A DNA stretch of 64,000 nt from CAYYFX01 sp046330135 (GTDB taxonomy: Bacteria; ARS69): the NCBI GenBank assembly GCA_046330135.1, contig JAXLTI010000003.1, positions 186,001 through 250,000 on the forward strand, in the 5' to 3' direction. How positions within the stretch are numbered: the stretch's first letter is position 1; every line of letters begins with the position of its first letter. Shown here piece after piece: positions 1 to 7,694 of this stretch. The notes beneath the pieces are model-generated. The model was not told the origin of the DNA and did no database searches. It worked only from the letters and a program-made list of their open reading frames with translations. The translations under genes and the position numbers were made by a program.

Positions 1-199
1 GCCGACGAAGCTCAGCGGCTTGGACGACTCGAGGAGGAAGATGGCCGGGACCGTCATCCCCCAGCGGACGACGGCGACCGCGATCCGGTCCAGGAGCGCG
101 TCGTCCTCCGGCGTGCGCGACGGCGGCGCGTCCTCTCGGGGTCCCTTCGCGTCCGGCGCCGCGTCATCGGACCGCCGCTTCCCGCGCCCGGCCCACCAT
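1..199 (-). CDS. Hypothetical membrane protein, C-terminus cut by window edge
   Basis: Not recognised. Reading leftward from an ATG at 199, one frame stays open to the window edge. It gives a charged, Pro/Asp-rich N-terminus and then a segment reading VAVVRWGMTVPAIFLLESS, followed by KPLSFVG. That segment looks like a membrane or amphipathic helix, so this is probably the start of a small membrane protein. The start overlaps the end of the 140-residue gene at 164-586 by 36 bases; a GGAGGAG sits directly against the ATG, so the exact start is uncertain. It lies last in the visible gcv transcription unit. The coding call rests on composition and frame openness only. Confidence 0.5.
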
Positions 200-586
200 C
201 TCCTCCACATACGCACGCACCTCGTCCCCGTTCCCCTCGAGGAACAGGGTCTCGCCTCGGGGCAGCCATGGCCGACGTCGTGCCGGGGAAAGGACGACCG
301 CTTCGCGCTCGCGACGACACGCGCCGAAGTCCGTCCACGCGCGCCGGTGGGACAAGCCGAGCCGCGCCACCTCGACGCCGCTCTCGTCCAGACGGTAGCG
401 AGCGGGCGCGAAGAACGGCGCGACGCCCACGAAGAGGACCAGCCCCGCGACCACGCAGAGCGGAACGCTCCGGGTCCAGCCCCACACTCCGGAGAGGGTG
501 GCGACGACGACGATCGCACCGAAGGCCCCGAGCCCGGGGCGCCGCTTCAGAGGCCACGCATTCCAGGCGAGCGCTGCCGCGCTCAC
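164..586 (-). CDS. Small two-TM hypothetical protein after gcvPB
   Basis: 140 residues. The GTG start overlaps the gcvPB stop as GTGA. Two adjacent hydrophobic segments (about residues 22-40 and 43-60: GAIVVVATLSGVWGW, then CVVAGLVLFVGVAPFF) form a helical hairpin. A cytoplasmic-looking tail follows, with ARYRLDESGVEVARLGLSHR and alternating beta-strand-like stretches. This layout resembles small membrane proteins with a PH-like domain, but the match is by shape only. The overlap suggests translational coupling to the glycine-cleavage genes; no functional link to glycine metabolism can be read from the sequence. Confidence 0.65.
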   Translation of the reverse strand: MSAAALAWNAWPLKRRPGLGAFGAIVVVATLSGVWGWTRSVPLCVVAGLVLFVGVAPFFAPARYRLDESGVEVARLGLSHRRAWTDFGACRREREAVVLSPARRRPWLPRGETLFLEGNGDEVRAYVEEMVGRAREAAVR

Positions 587-2079
587 CCGCAGCGGCCTCC
601 CCAGCACAGATTCGGGTGCCGCGCCGCACCGGCCTCGTCCACGCGCCCCACCGGCGTGGCGTGCGGCGCCGAGTGGACCACGTCCGGCGACTCCCGGGCC
701 TCGCGCGCGATCTCGAGCATCGCGTCGGCGAAGCGGTCCAGAGTCTCCACGTTCTCCGACTCCGTGGGCTCGATCATCAGCGCCTCTTCCACGATGAGCG
801 GGAAGTAGACCGTGGGCGGATGGAAACCGAAGTCCATGAGCCGCTTCGCCACGTCGAGCGTGCGCACGCCCAGCGCCTTCTGGCGCGAGCCGGACAGCAC
901 GAACTCGTGCATGCACGGCCGGTCGTAGGGCAGCTCGTACTCCCCGGTGAGACGGGCGCGCAGGTAGTTCGCGTTCAAGACGGCGGTGCGGGAGATGTCC
1001 GCCAAGCCGTCCTTCCCGTGGTAGAGGAGGTACGCGTAGGCGCGCACGAGCATGCCCACGTTTCCGAAGTGCGAGTGCACCCTGCCGATGGACTTCGGGC
1101 GGTTGCGGTCGAGGAAGAACCGGCCGTCCGGACCGCGGGTGGGCACCGGCGAGGGGATGTACGGCGCGAGCGGGGCGGACACGCCGATCGGTCCGGCGCC
1201 GGGCCCGCCGCCGCCGTGCGGGGTGGCGAACGTCTTGTGCAGGTTGAGGTGCAGGAAGTCGAAGGGGACGTCGCCCGGACGCACGAGGCCCACGATGGCG
1301 TTGAAGTTCGCGCCGTCCATGTAGAGCAGCGCGCCCTTGCGGTGGACGAGCTCCGCGATCTCGCGGATGCGCGACTCGAAGAGGCCGAGCGTGTTCGGCA
1401 GGGTCACCATCACCACCGCCGTGTCGTCCCCGACCGCTTCCGCGAGCCTGGCGAGATCCACCTCGCCGCGCTCGTTCGAGCGGACCTCGACCGACGTGAA
1501 TCCGGAGAACGTGGCGCTCGCGGGATTCGTCCCGTGCGCGCTGTCCGGCACGACGACCTTCGTGCGCTTCTCGCCGCGGTCGCGGAAGTAGGCGCGTGCG
1601 ACGAGCAGGCAGGTCAGCTCGCCCTGCGCGCCGGCCGACGGCTGGAGCGAGATCGTGTGCATGCCGGTCACGGCCGCGAGCTTCTCGGAGAGCTCCACCA
1701 TCAGCTCGAGCGCGCCCTGCGAGAGCTCCTCGGGCTGCATCGGGTGGAGGTCGCGGAAGCCCGCCATGTCCGCGGCCGCTTCGCTCATCTTCGGGTTGTA
1801 CTTCATGGTGCACGAGCCGAGCGGGTACATCTCCTTCTCGATGTGATGATTCAGCGTCGAGAGGCGCGTGTAGTGCCGGAGCACGGCCAGCTCCGCGTTG
1901 TCGGGCAGATCCGGCGGCTCGGTGCGGAGGAAGCGCTGCGGGATGCCGTGCGCCGTGCGACCCGCGTTCCGCTCCTCGGGCAACCGGAAGCCGCGACGCC
2001 CGGGTCGCGACAGCTCGAAGATCGTGGGCTCGATCACGCGGAGGTCCTCGTTCGCCTCGGGAGGCATGGCCGGCTTCAT
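583..2079 (-). CDS. gcvPB: Glycine dehydrogenase (decarboxylating) subunit 2
   Basis: 498 residues; C-terminal half of the PLP-dependent P-protein, which with GcvPA decarboxylates glycine and passes the aminomethyl group to lipoyl-GcvH. The PLP-binding lysine is in HLNLHKTFATPHGGGGPG (K282). The family motifs PLGSCTMKYNP (residues 86-96) and DSAHGTNPA (179-187) are present. The length suits the two-subunit form of P-protein found in Firmicutes, Thermotoga and archaea, not the single roughly 950-residue form. The ATG overlaps the gcvPA stop as ATGA, so equal synthesis of the two subunits is likely. Confidence 0.96.
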   Translation of the reverse strand: MKPAMPPEANEDLRVIEPTIFELSRPGRRGFRLPEERNAGRTAHGIPQRFLRTEPPDLPDNAELAVLRHYTRLSTLNHHIEKEMYPLGSCTMKYNPKMSEAAADMAGFRDLHPMQPEELSQGALELMVELSEKLAAVTGMHTISLQPSAGAQGELTCLLVARAYFRDRGEKRTKVVVPDSAHGTNPASATFSGFTSVEVRSNERGEVDLARLAEAVGDDTAVVMVTLPNTLGLFESRIREIAELVHRKGALLYMDGANFNAIVGLVRPGDVPFDFLHLNLHKTFATPHGGGGPGAGPIGVSAPLAPYIPSPVPTRGPDGRFFLDRNRPKSIGRVHSHFGNVGMLVRAYAYLLYHGKDGLADISRTAVLNANYLRARLTGEYELPYDRPCMHEFVLSGSRQKALGVRTLDVAKRLMDFGFHPPTVYFPLIVEEALMIEPTESENVETLDRFADAMLEIAREARESPDVVHSAPHATPVGRVDEAGAARHPNLCWGGRCG

Positions 2080-3464
2080 CGTCCCGTCCCCACCGGCTCC
2101 GCCGCGTTCGCGGTCACCGCCGCCCGGAAGAGCTCCACGTAGCGGTCGATCTCCTCGTCCAGCCGCTTCTCCGTGACGCAGACCAAGAGGCCGGCTCCTC
2201 CGCCCGGAACGCTCGGCAGCGCGATGCCCGCGAGGATTCCCTGCTGCGCCATGCGAGCGAGAACCGCCGCGGGCGCGACGCCCTCCGGCAGGCGAAGCGC
2301 GAACTCGCGGAAGAACGGCGCCTCGGGATCGGCGAGGCGGATCCCGGGGATCGCGCACAGGCGCTCGCACAGGACGTGGGCTTTCTCCGCGGAGAGCTGC
2401 GCGGCGAGCCGACGTCCCGTCTCGCCGAGCAAGGCGGTCGACACCGTGGCCATGAGCGCCGTGAGCGCCTGGTTCGTGCAGATGTTCGAGGTGGCCTTCG
2501 CGCGGCGGATGTGCTGCTCGCGCGTCTGGAACGTGAGCGTGAAGGCGCGCTGACCGCGCGAGTCGCGCGCGAGGCCGGCGATGCGACCGGGCATCCGGCG
2601 CAGGTACTCGTTCCGAGCGGCGAAGACTCCCGCCACCGGGCCGCCGAAGCTCATCGGGATCCCGAGAGATTGCGCCTCGCCCACCGCGAGATCCGCGCCG
2701 TAGCGGCCGGGCGGCTCGAGGAGGGCGAGCGACGACAGGTCCACGGACGCGACGAAGAGAGGACGGTCGTCGCCCTCCAGGGCCGCGCCCGCGAGCCGCA
2801 TGTCCTCGAGGACGCCGAGGAAGTTCGGATGCTGCAGCACCACTGCGCACACGCCCTCGAAGGCGTCCGGGCGCAGGCCGGAGAGGTCCGTGCGCGCGCC
2901 GCGCGCGGGCAGGGTCTCCACGGCGATTCCCGCGGGCTCCAGCAACGTGTCCAGGATGCCGCGGTAGTGCGGGTGCAGGAACGGCGAGACCAGAACGCGC
3001 TGACCGGGGTGCGCGTCGCAGGCCAGGAGCGTGGCTTCGGCCAGCGCGGTCCCGCCGTCGTACATCGACGCGTTCGCGACGTCGAGCGCGGTGAGGCGCG
3101 CCACGATCGTCTGGAACTCGTAGATCGCCTGGAGCGTGCCCTGCGCCACTTCGGCCTGGTACGGCGTGTACGCCGTGGCGAACTCGGGGCGCGACGCGAC
3201 GGCCTTCGTGGCCATCGGCACGCAGACGTCGTAGATGCCGCCGCCCGCGAAGCACACGAGGTCCGAAGCGGAGCGACTCCGCGCCGCGAGCTGGGCCAGG
3301 CGGCGGAGCGTCTCCGGCTCGGAGATGCCCTCCGGGAGCGGCAGGCCGCCCTGGACCCGGATCGCCGCGGGCACCTCCGCGACGAGGTCCTCGAACGACG
3401 CGACCCCGATGGCGTCGAGCATGCGACGTCGGTCGGCGTCCGAGTGCTGTACGAACGCGCTCAT
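2076..3464 (-). CDS. gcvPA: Glycine dehydrogenase (decarboxylating) subunit 1
   Basis: 462 residues; N-terminal half of the P-protein (MSAFVQHSDADRRRMLDAIG start). Family features include YTPYQAEVAQGTLQAIYEFQ, NASMYDGGTALAEA and SFGGPVAGVFAA. It pairs with GcvPB into the alpha2beta2 glycine decarboxylase. Its start overlaps the gcvH stop and its stop overlaps the gcvPB start, both as ATGA, so the gcvH-gcvPA-gcvPB block is translationally coupled. It is intact, with no odd features. Confidence 0.96.
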   Translation of the reverse strand: MSAFVQHSDADRRRMLDAIGVASFEDLVAEVPAAIRVQGGLPLPEGISEPETLRRLAQLAARSRSASDLVCFAGGGIYDVCVPMATKAVASRPEFATAYTPYQAEVAQGTLQAIYEFQTIVARLTALDVANASMYDGGTALAEATLLACDAHPGQRVLVSPFLHPHYRGILDTLLEPAGIAVETLPARGARTDLSGLRPDAFEGVCAVVLQHPNFLGVLEDMRLAGAALEGDDRPLFVASVDLSSLALLEPPGRYGADLAVGEAQSLGIPMSFGGPVAGVFAARNEYLRRMPGRIAGLARDSRGQRAFTLTFQTREQHIRRAKATSNICTNQALTALMATVSTALLGETGRRLAAQLSAEKAHVLCERLCAIPGIRLADPEAPFFREFALRLPEGVAPAAVLARMAQQGILAGIALPSVPGGGAGLLVCVTEKRLDEEIDRYVELFRAAVTANAAEPVGTGR

Positions 3465-3850
3465 TCGTGCTCCGCACCGATGTAGTCGGAGTACTCGTCG
3501 GCCGACAGCAGCTGGTCCATTTCCGTCGGATCCGACGGCTCGATGCGCACCATCCAACCCTCGCCGTAGGGGTCGGAGTTCACCAGCTCGGGCTCGTCCG
3601 CGAGGCGCGTGTTGATGTCCGCCACCACGCCCGAGACCGGGCTGTAGAGGTCCGACACGCTCTTCACCGACTCCACGTTGCCCAGCGTCTCCATGGCCGA
3701 CACGCGAGTCCCCACCGACGGCAGCTCCACGTAGACGATATCGCCCAGCTCGCTCTGCGCGAAGTCCGTGACGCCGACGATCGCAACGCCGTCGTCCACG
3801 AGGACCCACTCGTGCTCTTTCGTGTACCGCATTTCCCGGGGAATCTTCAT
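3461..3850 (-). CDS. gcvH: Glycine cleavage system H protein
   Basis: 129 residues, the usual length. The lipoyl-carrier lysine is K63 in GNVESVKSVSDLYSPVSG. The N-terminus RYTKEHEWV is typical. H protein carries the aminomethyl group from P-protein to T-protein and then delivers the reduced lipoyl arm to the L-protein (dihydrolipoamide dehydrogenase), which is not in this window. A strong ribosome site, GGGAGGAACCG, precedes the ATG. It lies 36 bases downstream of gcvT. Confidence 0.97.
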   Translation of the reverse strand: MKIPREMRYTKEHEWVLVDDGVAIVGVTDFAQSELGDIVYVELPSVGTRVSAMETLGNVESVKSVSDLYSPVSGVVADINTRLADEPELVNSDPYGEGWMVRIEPSDPTEMDQLLSADEYSDYIGAEHE

Positions 3851-3886
3851 CGGTTCCTCCCGGAGGACCCCTCCGGCTCTCGGCGA

Positions 3887-4975
3887 CTAGACGAACGACT
3901 TCTTCACGCGAGCGCAGCGCGCCTCACGCCCGCGGACGCGGATGGAGAGATCTCCGGTCTCCGCGGCCGAACGCGACAAGCGGGCGAGCGCGATTCCGAC
4001 GGACAGGATCGGACTGATCGTGCCGCTGGTGACGGTGCCGACCTCCTCCCCGTCCGCGAAGACCGGGCAGTGCGGGCGAGGAATGATCTTCCCGTCGTCG
4101 AGGACCTTCAGCCCGATCGTGGCGCGCGGCACCCCCGCCGCCCGCTGGGCGACCAAGGCGTCGCGTCCCACGAAGTCGCCCTTGTCCAGCTTCACGACCC
4201 ACCCCAAGCCCGCTTCGAGGGCCGACACGCCCTCATCCATATCGTTACCGTACAGCCGGAACTGCTTCTCCAACCGTAAGGTATCTCGTGCACCCAACCC
4301 CACCGGGCCCGCGCCGAAGGGCTCTCCCGCCGCCAGGATCGCGTCCCACACGCCGACGGCGTCCTCCGCCTCGGCGAAGATCTCGAACCCATCCTCCCCG
4401 GTGTACCCGGTGCGCGCCAGAATCACCTTCGCGCCGGCGAGCCGGCCCTCCACGATCCCGAACGAAGGGACCCGCGAGAGGTCCACATCCACCAGCGGCG
4501 CGAGGATCTCCGCCGCCCGCGGACCCTGCCATGCGAGCAGCGCGGTCCGCTCCGACACGTTGCGGAAGTCGACGTCCTTCGGCAAGTGGCCGGAGATCCA
4601 TTCGAAGTCTTTTTGGATGTTCGACGCGTTCACGACCAGGAGGAACCGGTCCCCCAGGCGGTACAGGATCAGGTCGTCGATGACCCCGCCCTGCTTGTTC
4701 AGCAGCAGCGTGTACTGCGCCCGAAACGGGGCCACCGACGCGACGCTGTTCGTGGTGATCCGGTCCAGGAAGGACAGCGCCTGGCTGCCGCGGACCTCCG
4801 CTTCCCCCATGTGGGAGACGTCGAAGAGGCCGGCCACGGTCCGGACGCGCCGATGCTCCGCCAGGATGCCGTCGTAGGAGATGGGCATCTCGAAGCCCGC
4901 GAACGGCACCATGCGCGCCCCGCGCGCCACGTGCCGCTCGTACAGGGGCGTCCTCGCGACGTCTCCGCCCATCAT
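3887..4975 (-). CDS. gcvT: Glycine cleavage system T protein (aminomethyltransferase)
   Basis: 362 residues, full length. It transfers the one-carbon unit from the aminomethyl-lipoyl H protein to tetrahydrofolate. Diagnostic motifs are YDGILAEHRRVRTVAGLFDVSHMGE, split here as YDGILAEHRRVRTVAGLFDV then SHMGE, and later GYTGEDGFEIF. Two adjacent ATG codons (4975 and 4972) could start the protein. It is the first gene of the gcv operon. No glycine riboswitch pattern was recognised between 4976 and the palindromic repeat, so regulation is unknown. Confidence 0.96.
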   Translation of the reverse strand: MMGGDVARTPLYERHVARGARMVPFAGFEMPISYDGILAEHRRVRTVAGLFDVSHMGEAEVRGSQALSFLDRITTNSVASVAPFRAQYTLLLNKQGGVIDDLILYRLGDRFLLVVNASNIQKDFEWISGHLPKDVDFRNVSERTALLAWQGPRAAEILAPLVDVDLSRVPSFGIVEGRLAGAKVILARTGYTGEDGFEIFAEAEDAVGVWDAILAAGEPFGAGPVGLGARDTLRLEKQFRLYGNDMDEGVSALEAGLGWVVKLDKGDFVGRDALVAQRAAGVPRATIGLKVLDDGKIIPRPHCPVFADGEEVGTVTSGTISPILSVGIALARLSRSAAETGDLSIRVRGREARCARVKKSFV

Positions 4976-5110
4976 GCCTGCTCCCGCGAGTCGACCCCTC
5001 GTCCGTCCGCCCTCGGGTGCACGGAGTCCGGGTCGGGGGTCGAGAGCCTACCAGATGCGCCGAGACCCTCCCACCCGATTCGGCGGCAGCTAGCCCGGCG
5101 CCGTGCGGCA
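4976..5110. other. Short leader between repeat copy 1 and gcvT
   Basis: Non-coding stretch ahead of gcvT. No convincing -35/-10 pair and no glycine-aptamer core were seen on the minus strand; a TAGGCT hexamer lacks a matching upstream element. The gcv promoter may lie inside the adjacent repeat, or transcription may continue from thrS. Confidence 0.4.
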
Positions 5111-5656
5111 TCGCCCGCCTCGCCTCGGGGCCGGCGTCCGCTGCGCGCCGGAGCCGTGTCAGGGTTCGCCCGTCTCGCCTCGGGGCCGGCCTCTTCGCCT
5201 CGGACGGGTCAGCCGTCTGGCCGCAGCGCCCTCCCGCTCCGTCGCCTCCGCCATCCGTGGCTCCGGCTCCTCCGCGAAGCCGCGTCGAAGAGGCCGGCCC
5301 CGAGGCGAGACGGATACCGGGTCGCGGCGGTCCAGACCGGCACGCGCTGTGCCCGTTGCGAGACGGGCGACGACCGGCACGGCCCCGACCCCCGGGCGCG
5401 CAGTCGGCGGTGCGCTGCGCCCCGGTGATCGCGCCCGATGTCGTGCGAGCCCTCGGCGCACCGGCGCAGACCGCGCGTGGCGAGGCATGCGTCGGCGGCT
5501 CGGTGGCGTTGCTTCCGCGGCGACTTCGCGGAGGCGGCGCAGGCAGGATGGCGGAGCCGCCGGAGCGGGAGGGCGGCCGTAGCCTGGACGGCGAAGGCCG
5601 CCCGTTCGACGCGGAAGCAACGCCAGCGAGCCGACGACGCGGGCGTCACGTGCGAC
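5111..5656. repeat. Nested inverted-repeat element, copy 1
   Basis: Non-coding element of about 545 bp, homologous to 10800-11336 in the same orientation. It starts with a roughly 22-bp motif, CGCCCGCCTCGCCTCGGGG, repeated 50 bp further in. Hairpin module A has perfect 27-bp arms at 5170-5196 and 5287-5313. Hairpin module B has 29-bp arms at 5491-5519 and 5610-5638 with two mismatches. The loops of A and B resemble each other as reverse complements (for example CGCCCTCCCGCTCCG in A and CGGAGCGGGAGGGCG in B), so the whole element is a palindrome of palindromes. The right edge, AGCCGACGACGCG, is partly duplicated again to about 5694. No protein or transposase is visible. It lies between the 3' end of thrS and the 5' side of gcvT. 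Confidence 0.85.
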
Positions 5657-5726
5657 AAGCGAGACAGCCGACGACGCGCTCATCACGTGCGTCACCGCCC
5701 GACGAAGACGCGGCGCGAGGCGGCGG

Positions 5727-7603
5727 CTAGCCGACGAAGATCGGGCGCTTCGCGAGGCGGCGGGGCGTGTTCAGGGGGCGACGGGGCTTGTCGCCCTGGA
5801 GCTCGTCCATGCGGCGGATCAGCTCGTCGCGACGGCCCTGGAAGTCCGCGGCGCCGCGAACCCGGACGGAGAGCGGCCCGCCTTCCTTCTCGCGGTCGCC
5901 GACGACGGCGATGAACGGGATCCACTCCTGCTCTGCCGTCTTGATCTTCTTGCCGAGCGACATGTCCCGGTCGTCGACGTCGGCGCGGTACGGCCACGCC
6001 GCGGCCAGCTCTTCGCAGAAGTCCACGTGCGCGTCGGAGACCGGAAGGAAGCGGATCTGCGTGGGCGACAGCCAGAACGGGAACTCGCCCTTCGTGCCCT
6101 TCTTCATGCGCGCGGCCTGGTGCTCGAGGAGCGCGTAGACGTTGCGCTCGATCGCGCCCGAGATCGACGCGTGCAGGATGAGCGGGTGCTTCTTCTCCCC
6201 GCCTCGTCCGTGTACCGGATCTCGAACTGATGGCAGTTCTCCACGTCGATCTGGACGGTGGAGAGCGCGGCGCCCTTGCCCTGGTTGTCCACGAAGTTGA
6301 ACTCGAACTTCATGACGAAGTAGAAGAACCGCTCGTCCCACACCTCGAGCAGGATCGGCCCGCCCACGCGCTTCGCGAGGCTGCGCACGAAGTCCTTGTT
6401 CTCGTCGTAGAAGCTCCGGACCACGCGCACCGCGGTGGCGTACGGGATCCCGAGATCGTCCACCCACGTCCGCGCGAGGTCGAACTGGGCCGCGAACTCC
6501 GTCTTGGCCTGCTCCATGTCCGCGCACAGCGTGTGCATGTCCGGCATCGTGAAGGTGCGCAGGCGGCGCAGGCCGGCCAGCTCGCCGGACTGCTCGCGAC
6601 GGAACGAGTAGTGGGTCAGCTCGTAGAGGCGCATCGGCAGGTGCCGGTAACTGATCTGCGCGTCGTGCTTGATCAGGTACTGGCCGAAGCACGCCGCGAA
6701 CCTCAGGAAGTAGTCCTTCTTCTCGCTCTTCAGCACGTACTGCCGGGCCGGGAAGCGATCGAGGTACTTCGCGAGGTTCGGGTGGAGATAGTCGTACATG
6801 ATCGGCGTCTCCACCTGCATCGCGCCGTAGCGATTCATGACCGCGTTGATCTGCTCTTCGAGGAGCGTCTTCACGAGCTGGCCTTTCGGGTACCAGCGGA
6901 AGTTCCCGGCGTCCGAGCCCGGCTCGTAGTCCACCAGCTCGTGGTGGCGCATGAGCTTCACGTGCGGGGGCTCCTCCGTCACCGCCCGCGTCCCCGACGT
7001 CTCGTAGTCGTGGAACCGCGCGAGCACGGGATGCGCCTTGAACGCGAACTCCTCGTGAGGAATCTCCTGGCCGTCCGGCGTCACGACGAAGAAGCGCGAG
7101 CGCAGCTTCTTCTCGGCGCGGACCGCGATCGACTCGCCGGCGTCCGCGTCGGCGGGCGGCTCGCCCTCCCCGGTGATCGTGAGCGCTTGCTCGGACAGCG
7201 GGTGGCCCTTCGCCTCGAGATGGAACGCCTTGTAGTACCCGAACGGCGCCCGCGCGAGACGCTTCGCGGCCTTCGCGGCCCCGAGCGCCTCCCACATCAG
7301 ATCCAGGATGCGCCGCGCCATGCGCGGGCTCGCCAGATCCGACGACAGGTGCGCGTACGGATACAGCCAGAGCGTCTCGGCGTCGAGGCGATGGTGGTGC
7401 TCGACGATCTTGCGCGTGGCCTCCGCCACGACGCGCTCCGGCGCGTCCTCGTCCTTCTTCTCCACCGAGACGAGGCAGACGAGCGAGTCCCCCGAGGAGC
7501 CGCTCTTCTCCTCCTCGGCGACCTCTCCCGCCGCGGCCGCCACGGAAGTCTCCTCCGTCACGCGGAACGAGAACTCCGAGGCGTGGATCATCAGGATGCG
7601 CAT
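5727..7603 (-). CDS. thrS: Archaeal-type threonyl-tRNA synthetase, frameshifted
   Basis: Charges tRNA-Thr. The N-terminus MRILMIHASEFSF and the later RAPFGYYKAFHLEAKGHPL are hallmarks of the archaeal ThrRS editing domain (D-Tyr-deacylase-like, tRNA-Thr_ED), unlike the TGS/HxxxH editing module of ordinary bacterial ThrRS. A class II catalytic core follows (FLRFAACFGQYLIKHDAQIS; SYRHLPMRLYELTHYSFRRE) and then the anticodon-binding domain. The frame breaks within the CCCC run at 6197-6200: the protein reads TDEAG in one frame and EKKHPLILHASISGAIERN in the next, so one base is missing. With one base restored it would be 625 residues. GGGGGAG precedes the ATG by about 5 bases. The break may be a sequencing error or a real mutation; whether a functional second thrS exists elsewhere is unknown. 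Confidence 0.88.
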
Positions 7604-7694
7604 CGCCACTCCCCCACCGTGCGGAACCGGACGCTGCCCGGACGGGAATCCGGAGAGGCCGGTCGCGGAAGGTAACGGCGCGGCCGCGGAGCGG

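Noticed and set aside
268..2142. Long plus-strand frames opposite gcvPB and many similar antisense frames opposite the dcw genes
   Set aside because: Shadow frames of GC-rich genes: His/Arg/Ala-rich translations with no family motif, antisense to clear genes.
4976..5160. Glycine riboswitch upstream of gcvT
   Set aside because: No glycine-aptamer core pattern could be found on the minus strand.
5159..5695. A long minus-strand reading frame in repeat copy 1 and a similar one in copy 2 (10837-11361), both ending in the same Arg/Pro-rich peptide (GRPRGETGEP)
   Set aside because: Shared only because the DNA is repeated. The frames shift relative to each other through indels between the copies, composition is Arg/Pro/Ala noise, and the same stretch is open in several frames, as GC-rich non-coding DNA often is.
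6190..6205. Programmed ribosomal frameshift in thrS
   Set aside because: No slippery heptamer with a downstream pseudoknot is evident, and thrS genes are not known to use one; a one-base error in a C4 run is simpler.
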